From Pempheris klunzingeri (taxonomy: Eukaryota; Chordata; Actinopteri; Acropomatiformes; Pempheridae), in contig NC_092018.1 in the NCBI RefSeq assembly GCF_042242105.1, positions 29,233,167-29,297,166 of the forward strand: 64,000 nt of DNA, given 5' to 3'. The position numbers were made by a program, and so were the translations under genes. The notes under the pieces are model-generated. The model was not told where the DNA came from, did not search any database, and was given only the letters and a program-made list of their open reading frames with translations. Each line of letters begins with the position of its first letter. Positions within the stretch are counted from its first letter, which is position 1. Below, piece after piece: positions 1 to 23,768 of this stretch.

Positions 1-626
1 AGTAAAATTACTGTAAATATAGTTTTAAGTCCAAAAAGTAATATGACTACAAAAAATTACTCATTATTCAGACACTCTTGTAGTATTTTATCTTATAATA
101 CATAATGTTATATTATTATTACTAATGGATTAAAATGTAAGCAGAATTGTTATGGAACTAAGGAACCATAGATTAATGTAGTGCAGTAAAACTGTAAAGT
201 AGCAGAATATTTAAGTACACAAGTTAAGTTTAACACAGTTACTTTCCTCTTCTGCTTCCTGATTTGACAGAAAGCTGATGGCTGTTAAGTGATCTGAGCT
301 TCATCGTCATCATCTTCGTCTGTTAGGAGAGAGATGAAAACATGAAAACTATAAATTAGCTTCCTTTGTAGAAATAATCTGCATAAACCTCGGTATAATA
401 ATAATAATAATAATAATAATGACAATAATAATTCTTCCCCTCGCAAACTGTCTCTGAAGTCTGTAGTTTGATTCCATCTGGAAGCTGATTGGCTGAATAT
501 GTTCAACTTCCTCCTCACCCTGAGGATGAGTAGGGTCTCTCTCTCTCTCTTTGAATCTCTCCTCTCATTGGTCACTGTCAGTCACGTGACTTGGCAGGGC
601 CGAAGCAGCATTGCATGACAATAAAA

Positions 627-661
<35 letters not shown>

Positions 662-705
662 TGACTGAGCTGACTGCAGGGGAATCAGACACTGCAGCAC
701 TCCAC

Positions 706-746
<41 letters not shown>

Positions 747-1010
747 CTCTCTAAGGATGTCGTGACGATGTTTCTCTTCGAGCTGCAGTCACTGAAGGAT
801 CCACATTACATAATATTATATAACGTCATACATTTAAAATAAATACTGTAATATAATGTAGATGTAAAAGAAATGTGTGATCTAAGCATGGCCTCTTCCT
901 CCTCTTTCATTTCCTTGCCTACTCTTCCTCTTCTTTTTCCTCCTCCTTCTCCTCCTCCTCTCATTCTGCTCCTCCTCCTTCTCCTCCTCCTCCTCTTCCT
1001 CATCTCTCAG
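1..1010 (+). other. dnm1: dnm1 intron 1 (partial), repeat-rich
   Basis: No coding exon is seen here. Dynamin exon 1, which carries the start codon and P-loop, is not present, so the window opens inside intron 1. It holds an (ATA)n run near 395-420, a (GT)n run at 629-659, a (CA)n run at 709-743 and a long C/T tract at about 896-1010 that serves as the polypyrimidine tract of the first visible exon. The 10-bp palindrome GTCACGTGAC lies at 581-590. Confidence 0.7.
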
Positions 1011-11447
<10,437 letters not shown>

Positions 11448-11654
11448 CACACATTCACACACTCTCTCTCTCACACACACCGACACACGCACACGCACGC
11501 ACACACACACATAACATATACTGTACATATATATATAAGCACACAAAAACATACAGGTCACATTAAATGTGAAGATCCAGTTGGATTAAACACGTATCAC
11601 ACGTGGTTTTGGAGCACAAACAGACTGCCCACACTCACAAATACACTTCAGAAC

Positions 11655-12640
11655 CAGCTCCCACTGGTTCCAGACAGTTCTGACTGGTGTCAACTGGTTC
11701 TGATTATAGATTTCTACTCGTTTCACTGGGTGCCAGCTGGTGGCAACAAGTTTCTACTGGTTACCACAGGTTTCAACTGAGTTAAACTGGTCCCTTCAGG
11801 TTTCGGCTGGTTATTGCAGGTTTCCACTGCGTCCAACAGGTTCCTACCAATCCCAGATGGTTCTAATCTGTTTCTGCCGGCGCCAGCTGGTTTCTACTGG
11901 TTCCAATGGGCACCAGCTGGTTCCAACATGTTTCTGCTGGTTCTTACTGTTTCCAGCTGGTTCCACCAGGTTTCTGTTGGTCCCAGCTGGTTCCACCAGT
12001 TGGCTCCAATGGGTCCCCAACTGGCTCCATCAGCCTCCAGTTGGTCACAAGTCTTCACATGTTCCCACTAGTTCCATCTGGTTCCAAAAGGTTCCTACTT
12101 GCTCTAATATGCTGGTTCAATATGGTTGCTACAGGTATTAATGGGTTCCTGCTTGTTTCTACTGGTGTCCACTGGTATCCACTGGCTCCAACTCACTCAG
12201 CTTCCAGATGGTCCACACTGGTTCCCATTTGTTTCCGCTGGTTCCAAAACCTTCCTACTTATTACAATAGGTTGTTGCAAAATGTCCAGTAGGTACGTGT
12301 TGGCTACCCCTGTTATCACTGGTTTGTAAGTTCCCACTGGTTCCAGCTGATTTCAGGAGGTTCCAGCTGGTTCAAAGTGGTTCTAAGTTTCACTTGTTCC
12401 AGCTGGTTCCAACATGGATGGCAGTATGTTTTAGTAGGTTCCAGTAGATTCCTACTGGTTTCAACCAGGCCCAACTTGATCCTAGTGGCTTCTACTGGTT
12501 ACGGTGGTTATTTTGGGTTCATCTGGGTCTAAATGGTTTCTACTGGGTCCTGCTGGTTCTAACAGTTTTTTCTGGTAAAGTTTGGTTGGTAATGGTTTCA
12601 GCTGGGTCCATCTGGTTCCATGGCTCATACAGCTGTAACA
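11655..12640 (+). repeat. Degenerate CTGGTTCC minisatellite, main block
   Basis: About 1 kb of irregular units of roughly 9-12 bases around CTGGTTCCA, for example ACTGGTTCCAGCTGGTTCC-like stretches, always in the same orientation. It lies in the 3' region of dnm1 between two alternative terminal exons. Open frames through it translate to monotonous Trp/Phe/Val/Ser/Gly/Pro strings and should not be read as genes. Two further blocks of the same repeat follow. Confidence 0.85.
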
Positions 12641-12888
12641 CAAGTGCATGTTGTATTTGCTCAGGTCGTTTATCACTTTATATCACTGCAGTTATGTTCC
12701 GTCAGTCAGAGAGGCATTCACAGTCGGTAGAGACTATCAAAGTCAGTGCACTGCAAATGACATTCTGGCTTTGAAAGGAGGCCGGTGTTAAGACAGCATC
12801 AGTTTCACCGTAAAGGAAACTGAAAACCATAATTTTCCCGAGATACTAACGGAACTCATCAATGGAGATACACAACATATAGTTAACC

Positions 12889-13040
12889 TTACTTTGCACT
12901 CGCTGAATTCCTCACTGCAAAAAGAGGGTCCAACTGCACCGAGTCTTGGCACCTTCGGTTTTGATTTAATGACTTTACTGGACCAGCTGTCTTTGAGGCG
13001 ATGTTCACGTACAGTTTAGTGTCATCAGCATAAAGATGTA
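12889..13040 (-). mobile_element. L2-like LINE remnant (YADD motif)
   Basis: The minus strand reads HLYADDTKLYVNIASKTAG, the catalytic box of an L2/Maui-type reverse transcriptase. Flanking frames are broken, so it is a dead fragment. Confidence 0.6.
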
Positions 13041-13189
13041 AATATTTGTCACACCAGAGAATCTCCTCCAAACTATAACTCTGCTGTATCCTACTCTGCT
13101 GGAATCACATATATTCACCTGTAATGTAACCTACCTACCCTGCTGTACCAGGTGTTTTTATTTACCAAAAATGATTTTCCTTGTTTTAA

Positions 13190-13400
13190 CAGTACCTAAG
13201 TGGTTCTAAGAGATTCTACCTACCTCTGAATGGTACCAATGAGCTCTGAATGGTTCCAACTGGTTTTAACTGATTTTAAACTGGTTTTAATTGGTTGTAA
13301 CTAGTTCAGAGCTGTACTACATGGTCCAGACAGTCTCTTGTTTTTTTTTTTGTCCCTGACTGTTTTCCGCTGGTTCCAACTGGTTCCCACAGGTACCAAC
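13190..13400 (+). repeat. CTGGTTCC minisatellite, second block
   Basis: Same unit type as the main block (tggttctaag, tggttccaac, tggttttaac variants), interrupted by the LINE fragment upstream and by a poly-T run near 13338. Confidence 0.75.
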
Positions 13401-13533
13401 AGACTATTGTTAATTGACTGACATGACCTTTGACCCTTAAACCGTTCTTCCTGTTTATTTTTTTCTGATTCACTGTTGTTCTCTTCTTTTCTTTTCTCTT
13501 CATGTTTGTTTTTTGTCATTTTTTTTTCTCCAG

Positions 13534-13594
13534 TCGTCCCAGTAAAGGTAGCCCTGCCCACGGAGAGAGCCCCCAGTCTTCTATTGAGGGTTAA
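13534..13594 (+). CDS. dnm1: dnm1 candidate third alternative terminal exon
   Basis: A T-rich tract and CTCCAG acceptor (ending 13533) lead into a frame in the phase needed by the 9105-9272 exon: PSRPSKGSPAHGESPQSSIE-Gly-stop (TAA 13592-13594). It starts with the same PSR step as the long tail and is Ser/Pro-rich. I do not recall a mammalian counterpart, so it is a candidate. The exon is the last one upstream of the poly(A) signals at 15.7-16.0 kb. Confidence 0.6.
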
Positions 13595-14354
13595 CCTGAA
13601 CCGAGTGTGTGTTTGTGTCTCTACTGAACTGTTCTACTGTTCTCTACTGATGCTGTGTTACTGTGAAACTTACTAGTAATAATAATAATGATATTGATTA
13701 TCAGCACATCATGACTATATAGCAAATGATCAGCAAAGTACTACTGCAATATTCAGTGTATAGATATGTCGTCCAGCTGTCTGTCTGCACAGGAGAGCGA
13801 GACAGGTCAGCTGCCTATCTGTCTGCCTCCTCACACAGTCTGTCATATCACATCAAAGTGACACTGAGAGAAACATGTCACTCATCAGCTCACATCAGTT
13901 TATGAAGTACTGTAAAAGACTCCAGAGATGCTGTAGAAGCAAAGACGTCTCACTCCTCTCTGGATGTTCAGAGATGTTCTGGCATCAGACCTGCCGGCAC
14001 AGACAGCTGTCAACTAGAGCTGCATCAACTCCTGGAATAAGATAATTTGATTCTGTTTCTTACCTGTTTTTATCTATTTTTTTCTGTCTTGAATGGCACT
14101 GATGAGATGTTCTTATTTATGCTGCAAGATCGCATTACAGGAACCTTTCTTTACAGTGTAAAGTTTACATATTGTTTTAACTTATGTATTTATTAATCTA
14201 TTTATTGATTTATTTATGACATGCGGTTCTTGTTAAAATATCGTTATTGATGTAAGCTGTCACCTTATTGAGGGAATGACGATGTTTCCCAACAAACACA
14301 TTCAGCATTGTGAGCTTTCTTCCACTTAAACCAGTGATCATAGAAACATGTTGT

Positions 14355-14900
14355 CCCAACGGGTCCTAACTGGATCCAGTTGGTTGCAAATTTTTCTGGT
14401 TGGTTTCAAACAGTTTCTACTGGCTCATGCTTTTTTTGTCTTTTTCCAATTGTTCAAAGTATTTCCAGCTGGTTCAAGTTGGTTTTGACTAGTTCTAACC
14501 GGTCCAAAGTGGATCAACGTAGATCCAGCTGGCTCTGATTGAATTATAATTGAATCCAACTGATTGGTTCCAATTGCTTTTATCTTGTTCACTGGTTCTG
14601 ACTGGTTCCAGCTGGGTCTTACTGGTTGTAACTGGTTCCATCTCCCTCCCACTGGCTCCAATCACTTCTAATTGGATTATAATTTCTCCCAATATTTCTA
14701 TGCAGTTCTGACAAGTTCGAGTTGGTTTTGACTGATTCTTACTGGTTCTGACTGGTTCCATCTGCCATTGGTTGGTGTTGGTGCAAGAACCAGTTGGTGT
14801 GCCTACTGGTTGTAATTGATCGTTATCAATTCCAGCTGGTTGTAATTGGCTCCAGTTTGCTCTGACTGGTTCCAGTTGGCGCTGATTTAAACTGGTTTTG
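14355..14900 (+). repeat. CTGGTTCC minisatellite, third block
   Basis: About 550 bp of the same degenerate unit (ctggttctgactggttcca and variants) in the same orientation as the blocks at 11.7-12.6 and 13.2-13.4 kb, inside the dnm1 3' untranslated region. Confidence 0.75.
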
Positions 14901-15712
14901 AAACCAGTTGACACAATATGGAGGTGTTGGTAACTTTAAGCTTTTGCACCTGACATTTCCTAATAATTTCTGAAAAGAACTCTTTAAATTGTATTTAATT
15001 AATTTGGCGGAATTAACTGTATCCAATTAAACTGTAATTAGTCCCATATCCTAGAATTGTTTCTAGATGTTCACAAGGAAATAATCAGGAAATGGTCAAA
15101 TATATTGTCAATTAAGATCAAGATTATTATATAATTATCAAATAAAGACACAACTTGTAGCAGTAGAAGTTTATGGTTGATTAAATTCCTCTGATGTCTT
15201 TATTTTTTAATATTTTATGACTATGTTCACAAGTGGAGCTTTATTTATAACTGTGTTCTTTTTATCAGATGAATGAATCCAGGAGATGAAAATGTTGTAA
15301 AAGGAGTCAAACAGCAGGAAACATTACAGTCGGCAGTCTGAGTATTGATCCAGACCTGCAGATTTGATGAGTATTAATGTCTGCAGGTGTTGTTAGATTT
15401 TACCTGTTCTAAGTGATGTTTTCCGACTGAACGACAGACTGTACAAATCTAGACTATAACTGCTGATCTATTTATTCTCCCAGTGTATGTGTGTGCTGTT
15501 CATGTTGTAGTGATTCTGTTGAGTAAGATGATCTCTGAGCTGCGTTCAAACACAACACACGCTTCACTGTGTTTGCAGAGCATCGGCAGAACGTGTTTGT
15601 GGCCGTGAAGTGTCCTCATGTGTTCAGATTCACGTTGGCATGGTTGTTAAAATCTGATTTAAAGTAGTTTAGAAATAGTGGTGTATGATTTTGAGTGTTT
15701 TTTTTAACAATC

Positions 15713-15718
15713 AATAAA
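15713..15718 (+). terminator. dnm1: Poly(A) signal AATAAA, dnm1
   Basis: AATAAA followed by a GT-rich stretch (gtgttgcacatgttgttctg), the usual downstream element. Confidence 0.6.
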
Positions 15719-16040
15719 GTGTTGCACATGTTGTTCTGCAGCAGCGTGTTGAACGCAGCTCAGCCTCCCACACACTCACCTGTAGTAGTGGATAGTTCAC
15801 TCTGTATGGTATTAATATAAATGTTTACAGAATATATCAAGATGATAATGTACCATATATATGTGAGAAACATATATATAGATCTATTAAACTGAAATAT
15901 GCAGCGGCCCAGACTGTACTGTCTGTGTGTGTATTTGTGTGTGTGTGAGTGCGTGTGTGTGTGTAACAGTGTGTGTATGTGTATAGTTTTGTTGTGTATC
16001 TTTGTCATGTGATCAAGGCCAACAGAGACGTGTTGACATG

Positions 16041-16046
16041 AATAAA
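16041..16046 (+). terminator. dnm1: Poly(A) signal AATAAA, dnm1 distal
   Basis: A second AATAAA followed by GTTTGTGTG. Either this or the one about 330 bases upstream could end dnm1 transcripts. Confidence 0.55.
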
Positions 16047-17280
16047 GTTTGTGTGAATGAAGATGACAAGTGTCTAGTCGTCTTTCTTTTTTTAAAGCTA
16101 AACTAAACTAAACTTAACTTAACATGTCAGCATTCATCTATCGAATATCTGAAATTGAATATATATTTAGTAAGTGCAACTGAAATCTCTTCACTTCCTC
16201 CACAGTTACTGATTAATAGTTTAATAGTAGTAGTTTGGTTGACTCATCAAACTAATAGAAATTCACACACTAAATAAACCACTAATTTACTTACTCTTTA
16301 ACTAACTGATCCACTAATTGAGAACATTAACTGAGTTATCCATTCATCAATTAACTTTCCCATTAACTCATTAACTGACTCTTACTCCTTTACTCCCAAA
16401 CTAATTCATCTGGGCTGACTTATTTGCTAATTCATTAACCAACTCATTCAATCGTTAAATGGCTTGCTACTAATGTATTTATTCACAAAGCTTATTAAGT
16501 AGCTCCTTCATGAACTTACCAGTTATTTTGTCTATTCACTAACTAACCCTCTGATTCATTCACTCATTCACTCCTCACTTCACTGTAGACTCCTTCTCTC
16601 CATTGAAATCAATGGATTTTCCCCATTGTTAATCTCTGTCTTCCTTCTATTTGTAGAATAATAGTGAATAGTTGAAGTGATTAGGTTTTACAACTTGAAT
16701 CCTGTTTTTTTTTTCTGTCTATATTTGTTTACATTTTGCTCCATTGTCACCATTTAAAACATAAATAGCAGACTGTATGATATCTTTGCAGATGCTGGTA
16801 GGAAGAATATCTTAATAACTTGGATGAATGACAAACCAACCTCACACTAGAGCAAACTTGCACAAGATAATCACGGTGCATTTCTAAGTGGATTCATGAT
16901 AAACGTTTGTCCATCATGGACAAAAGTCCATCAGATATAATGACTCCCATTGAAAGCATAAAACACAAAAAATGAGTATATCTCTACTTTAAATGCTGAT
17001 AATTTATATTTCTAATCCTAATCCTAATCCTAATTCATGACAAAGAAGATGAGTTACTACGGAGCTGCTGATGTGTGCTGTCTGTTCCCAGCCTGCAGGT
17101 GGTGCTGCAGGATGACTGACTGACTGATGCAGCAGTTCTAAACTGGTAGCATCATCATCATCATCATCACTGTGAGGTCAGACAGACATGATGACTGAAT
17201 TCAGTACAACTGAGACAGAAAGAGGAAGAAGAGAAGGAGGAAGAGAGACAGAAACACAGACAGAAGGAGAGAGAGTGTGT

Positions 17281-17314
<34 letters not shown>

Positions 17315-17427
17315 AAGAGAGACACAGACACAGAGAGAGAGCAGAATATGAGCTGTATAACATGAGACCAGAGGATTAAACTGTAGCTCTGCTGATCTGA
17401 AGCTACCAGCTCAGCTGTCTGTCTGCC

Positions 17428-17458
<31 letters not shown>

Positions 17459-17470
17459 TCGCCGGCAGTT
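16047..17470. other. Intergenic dnm1-rapgef1 and rapgef1 upstream region
   Basis: About 16250-16560 is a degenerate array around ATTAACTCA/ACTAACTGA. Short CTAATC repeats lie near 17013-17032. A purine-rich GAGA tract lies at about 17222-17340 and (CTGT)n at 17415-17459, just before the rapgef1 start codon. No gene is seen on either strand. The core promoter of rapgef1 is presumably in the last few hundred bases, but no motif fixes it. Confidence 0.6.
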
Positions 17471-17634
17471 ATGTCCTCCCGGGCTGAGAATAAGACAGGT
17501 AAGTTTACCTTCTCCTCTTCCTTCTGTCATATATGCTAACTATTAGCAACCACAGGCTAAAAACACTCATTCCCCATCTGTTTACTTCAGTTTGATGTTT
17601 GAATTTGAATTCAATTTATTTTTGTAGTTTGTAG

Positions 17635-17682
<48 letters not shown>

Positions 17683-17852
17683 GCCTATTCCTCTCCAGCC
17701 TCCCAGTTTGTGTCCCTCACCATGAGGTTGAAGGATAAGCTCCACCCGCAGCGAATCAGACGCTCTGATAGAATCAAACGTACCCCATCACAGAGAGCCA
17801 AACCACCTGATCTGGACCTGAGTGAGGTCACACTACAACACAAGGTACACAC

Positions 17853-17912
<60 letters not shown>

Positions 17913-20311
17913 AACAATAATAATAAGTTCCTCTAACTTCCTCCTCCTTTCCATGGACATATGGACATGTAAACTTTGTAGTCTGTGTATGTTATAGTTA
18001 AACATATGTCTTTGTACAACCAGCAGGAAGTCACTGCTCCAACCAAGAAATAACCCAGTAATATACACATATTGAGATATCACATGTTAATCAGTTAACT
18101 TAATCAGTGGCTCAGGCTAGCTGCTTCCAGTCTTTATGCTAAGCCAAGCTAACCAGCTACTGGCTGTAACCTCACATTTAGCATACAGACATGGGAGTGG
18201 TATTAATCTGGGGTTTGGGTTAGAAGGTGAGGGTTTAATATAATCAAACAGACTGCCAAGATTGTGTGATTTTAGAATTAAGTCATAAAATAACAGACTC
18301 CACTGGAAATTAAAAACACTGTCATGAAGTCACCCTGATTATTTGGTTTTTGTGGTAAATAGATAAGTGTCATCTGCATAGCAGTGAAAGGTTGTATGTA
18401 AGAATAATTTGGCCAAAGAGAGTTTAGAGTTTGTTTAGAGAGAAGAGAACAGGACCTAGGATGGACCCTTGAGGAACCCCAAAAGAGATATCAACTATGA
18501 ACAATGAAAAATTCCACAAATTGTGAAAGTATGTAGAGAGGGCTGTCCACCAGCTTCTGTGACTCAGTCCAATCTGCTCTTCTTTCATCTTTGTGACAAA
18601 GTGCAATTTGTTTCTGGCTTATGGTCCATGTATACCTACAGACCTTGATCTTATAATTTGAGCCCTTCATGATAAAATTAAAGCTCATTTAGTCCTCAAG
18701 AGATTCAGAGTGTCTCTAACACAAAGTTAGCAGTTGTTGTAAAAGACAGATTAATCTGAGCAGCAGAGGTGAAGATATCCTGACTGTTCGTCCAAAAACA
18801 CTGGATCCTACATCTCCCACAATCACCTGGATAATTTCTTTCATCTGAGACTTCCTGCTTGGTAAACAGACGCTTCTGTCAGACGGCACACATCCAGTTG
18901 AATACGTGTTATAAATGTTTAAAATCAGCAGCCTGATGATGTCACTATGACATCATCGACATGTGATGGACTCATGGGAAATGTTGTTAATTAAAGCTGA
19001 GCGTGCGTTTGTGTGCACAGACGGTGTGTGTGTTAGCGGACCACCAGCGGGCCGTTGTTAGCTCCTTGCAGTACTTCAAAGCACTGGTGGACAGACTGGG
19101 AGTGGACAAACTGGTCCTGGACCAGTCTGTGGTGGGCGGTCTGCTGGGCGGGGCGTCCAGTGGAGTCCTGGAGGCGGTCCAGACTCTGGTCCAGCTGGAC
19201 CCACACCTGCACAACAGGTAGGTGTCACCTGTGTTGACCTTTGACCCTGAACATCAGTGAGTGACGTGTCTCCTGACCTCTCCCTGTCTGTCCTCTCTGC
19301 AGTAAGACCATCTCTTCCTGTCTCACTCGTCTCTACCAGTCTGTGGCTCAGCTGATCCGCTGGGCTGATCAGGTGATGCTGCAAGGCGTCTCCCACGACA
19401 ACAAAGAGTCCGCAGCAAGTGCTACCACGGTGATCCGGGTTGTGTTGGACGGGGTCAAGGTGAGGACAAATGATAGACTGGTGTTTGTGTTCTAGTTTCT
19501 GTGAAAGTAGAGATGAAATGGAAGCAACATGCTGACCCGTTCTCGTCTGCCTGACAACAACAGGAGATATTTTGTCTTTTTCATACTGAGCATTAGACCA
19601 TCCTATTTTGTCCTGTTGTTATTGTCCTAACCTGTGAAGTCTCATCCTTGTCCTCCCGTCCTGTCCTCTTCTGTCTCCTGTCCTGTCTGGATCACTCTTC
19701 TTCCTATTGTGCCATCTTGTCCTTTCTGGTCCTGTCTCATCTTATCTTTGCTCGTCTTATCCTGTTTTATTGCCCTTTTTATGTTATCCTCTCCTGTTCA
19801 TACTGTTATTGTTTCGTTCCATCGTTTTGTCCTGCTCTTAGTGTCCTGTCCTGTAACAAAGAAGCCACAGTGAGCGTCACCAGCATTCTGTCCTGGTCCT
19901 CTCTTTGTGGTCTGTCCTATTACTTTGTCATTTTGTTATTGTCCTGTTTCTTCTATCCTGCCTTGTCCTGTCATTTTATTACTGTCCACTGGTATCTCGT
20001 CCTGTCCTCTCCATTGTGTCCTGTCTTAGCAGAATGTGTTTTGTCCGTCAGGAACTGGTACGATTGGCTGCTGAGAGACAAGAAGGCCCCGCCCCCTTGA
20101 CTCCTGTCCACTCACAGCCTGCCGTGGGGCAGCCAGGTGGGCTTGACAACCAGCAGACATCAGACAGGACGTCTACCTGTCTACCTGCAGAGGTGAAGGA
20201 AGAGGGGGTGACGGTGGAGAGGAGAGAGGAGGAACTGACAGGTTTGGTTCCTCTCAAACCCCCAATGCCCTTCGTAGAACTCCCCGAGACGCCCACCCCA
20301 CAGGGACTGAG
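17471..20311 (+). CDS. rapgef1: rapgef1 exons 1-5: N-terminal regulatory region
   Basis: Exons: 17471-17498, 17699-17844, 19021-19217, 19303-19459, 20052-20311. They encode residues 1 to about 263. Exons 3 and 4 form the helical block (SSLQYFKALVDRLGVDKLVL, SCLTRLYQSVAQLIRWADQV, VIRVVLDGVKELVRL), the E-cadherin-binding/autoinhibitory region in mammalian C3G. Exon 5 adds a low-complexity Pro/Glu linker. The intron before exon 5 is a TCCTGT-type minisatellite; the one before exon 3 holds a LINE fragment. Confidence 0.88.
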
Positions 20312-23300
20312 GTGAGTCGTTAACCCTAAACCTACTTTGTTGACAGCTGTAAAGTTGAAAAGTGGTAAATAACTTGTTCTCCTCAAATGTCTGAGTGAAG
20401 ATTTAGCTTTTCCTGACTTGTTTAAGTAGGAAAATCACAGGTGGAGTCACTAACAATGGCTGAATTCCATTTAGGTGAGCCGGTTCCAGGGCTTGTATTG
20501 TGTAAGTTCACTCACTAACATGTCTTACTGGGACATATGATAGAATGAAGACATGGCTAATGTTATTTACACCAATGCTTATCCTGCTTTGATAAGTCAA
20601 AATGTCTGCCATGAAAAGGCTCTATTACAAAGTTTTTAATTATCTAGATAATCTATCTATAATAACCTAAAACCTTCACTAACAACAATGCATGAGGTAA
20701 TTTACAGCGAGCTAGTTATTATTTGGTCATTATTCTCGTCCTGCATCAACCTGTTGGGGTTCCTTTTGCAATAATGTAATGATCCTGCTTATTACACGGC
20801 TTAGTGCTAAAGAAATCAACAATGTGACACAAAATACTGACTTAAAAATTATTGTTTTGATTGAAAATGATTTGACTGTTTCCACTCTCAGAACTGCGCC
20901 AATAGCAATGGTCTGTTATACAGAAATAACAGACTGCAGAATGCAGTAACAGACCAATCAGAATCGAGTATTCATCAAAGCAGTGTGCTAAAACAAAATA
21001 TTATATATGGTTACAGTTCAGCAGCCTTCATGGTCACAATGACAGTGCTAACATATTTACCAGGTACAATATTTACCAAGTTCACCATCTTAGTTTAGCA
21101 TGTTAGCAAGCTATCATAAGTGAATCAGCAGTAACCACAAAGTACAGCTGAGGCTGATGGGAATGTTATAAACGCTGCAGGTGTTTGGCCATAAACCAAC
21201 CACCAACATGACCCAACCTGAGGAGAACAGGACAAAGTCCATCCAATAGTTATTGAGATGTTTCAGTACAGAACAAATATCTTGACTGTTGGCTGTGATC
21301 AGCTGGTATGAAGAGACAGAGTTTAAATACATGGAAAGGCAACACATTGACATACAAATATATGTGACATGAAGAGCAGCAGGTGCTGAGACTCCAGAGT
21401 TCAGCTTAGTCAGACTGGACGGTTTCATGATTTTATTTGTTTTGATGCAGTCATATTTGACATAACTTCACTCTTGGCTCTGTGACTGTGACTGCTGAGG
21501 GGAATTCAATTTCAGGCGACTGATGTGACGAGCAAAAATAGAACTGTGGATGAAACAGGAAGTAGCAAGACTGAAGACATTACATGTCACCCTCCCCCCT
21601 CCTGTCTCTGCTCTTCCTGTCTCTTTGTTAACTGAGCAACAGCAAGAAGAAGAAGAAAAAGAAGAAGAAGTGACCGTAGCAGTTTCAGCTTCTCTTTGTT
21701 TCTTTTCATGGAAACATTTCATGGAACCATTTTACACCATGAAACACTAAAATCCCAGCAGGTCATGTGATATCACGTTCTGCTGCTGTCAAAAACAAAA
21801 AGCTGTTGAGTGAAGAAGAACCCAAACAAAGATGGAGGCTGTAAACTGCTCTCCATCTTTATTTGGGTCATAACAATGTTTGTGAAATGACTTCAAACCG
21901 GTCCCATTTCCCGAGCTGGGAAGTTGCTCTTCCGACCTCTGTGTGTTCATGAGCTTTTAAGTAATAATGTGGAAACAACATGAACATTGTATAGAAGATG
22001 TGTTGTATTTGATTGCTTGGAGCATTTGAACAACACACTGATAACTTAATATTTAAAATTCCTTTACTTGACTTATTATCAGGTTTAAAGCAAACATATT
22101 ACTTTTCTGATACCTCTAGGTCACTCTACGTGGACATGTCACAGTACAAAACCATAATAAAAGTTAAATGTGAGCAAAAGATGGATATAAAACACGTGAA
22201 GTGATACATTTACTTTCATCTTCCAAAGTCTGCAAGTTGCAAACCAAAATCTTCAACTTTCCAAGCAGTTAGGGGCTTAGAGCAGTTAGGGGCTTAGAGC
22301 TTTAATTAGTTGGGAACTAAGTTTTCCAATTATCCCAACACTACATGAATGCAACATAAGTTACTGATAGGATGTTAGTCCTATGAGTATTTCCTTGTTC
22401 TGCTACTCTATGTTTGTACTTTATCTACAGCTGATGAAAGCATCGGCTTGGGTTTCACATGCTCATGTGTACATTAAAGATTTACTGGTGGCTGTAATCG
22501 TTCCTCCTGTCCATACTGACATCTCTTCTCAGTGACTTCAGTGTTGGTGACTGAGGAAAAAATGAGGAAACTGTTCTGTGTGAAAGTATTTCACACGGTT
22601 CCACCATCGGTCTGAATTACACAATCAAATGGGTTTCTCCCAAAGCTACAGACTTTTTATTGCAAAATCTCCTCTTTTCGTTTCCTCTGAATGTGTTTCT
22701 TTGCAGTCCTGGTGGAGGAATGGTAACACAAAAATGCAATTGGGTACTAAAAATGCAGTAAAGTGTTATATTAACTTTTGCTGAACTCTAAGACGATAAC
22801 TGGTGATTTTATCCTCCTTTCAATATGGGCAGGCGAATGTTGTTTTAAGAAAAGTTATATATTCATTTTTAATTTGTACATGAAAAATATGAGGGGAAAC
22901 ACCAGAAATTAAAGCAAAAAAAGTTTTCAAAAAGTATTTCACACAGCAGTAGTGGATGGAAACAAGCATTCATTCACATTTCCAGAATTTCCTCTGCAGA
23001 ATGAGTACTTTTACTTTTGACACTTTAAGTACTTTTTGCTGATTTTGCATACTTTTACATAGTGCTGAACTTTTACTTAGCAGTAGAGTATTTTGTCAGT
23101 GTGTCGTTAGTACTTTTACTTAAGTTAAGAATGTGAAGACTTCTTTTGGCACTGTGTAACTTTGATGCTCATTCAGTAGCAGGATGGGCTGTTGGATGTT
23201 CTGTTTTTGTGAAAATCTTTATTAAACAGAGATCAGGCTTCATTAATATGTCTGACTGTCTGCCCCCCCCCCCCAGTCCTCCCGCCCTGCCGCCTAAGAA

Positions 23301-23620
23301 ACGCCAATCATCATCAGGCCTCACGCCCTGCAGGGTCGCTATAGTAGCACCAATGAGACGAGAGCCTGAGGTAGACAGACAGGTACGCACCTTTTACTCA
23401 TACAGACTCAGAAATATACACAGTTTATGTACCAGAATTACATACAGGTTGTCATGGTAACAGTAAAGTCTCTGAAGCTTGAGTGTTCACATCAATGCCA
23501 CATCAGAACCAGAATCAGATTCAAGCATCACAAAGACTTTTAAACCAGATTCAAACAGGTTTCATCTGTTAAAGATCAGATATGATTTACACAGCAGATG
23601 TCGACGTGTTTATGTTTAGT

Positions 23621-23656
<36 letters not shown>

Positions 23657-23728
23657 AGGAGGACGATGAATGCTTAAAGCGTTGCTCTTCTTCGTCTGCA
23701 GACTTTGCTGCTGATAACTCACACTGTG

Positions 23729-23768
<40 letters not shown>

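Larger units (their letters stand above)
13595..16046 (+). other. dnm1: dnm1 probable 3' untranslated region
   Basis: No coding potential is seen. It contains a third CTGGTTCC minisatellite block (about 14355-14900), AT-rich sequence, and two AATAAA signals at its end. Confidence 0.6.

Noticed and set aside
11740..12330. Open frames of 65-133 codons rich in Trp, Phe, Gly and Ser
   Set aside because: They are translations of the CTGGTTCC minisatellite in all frames, not a gene.
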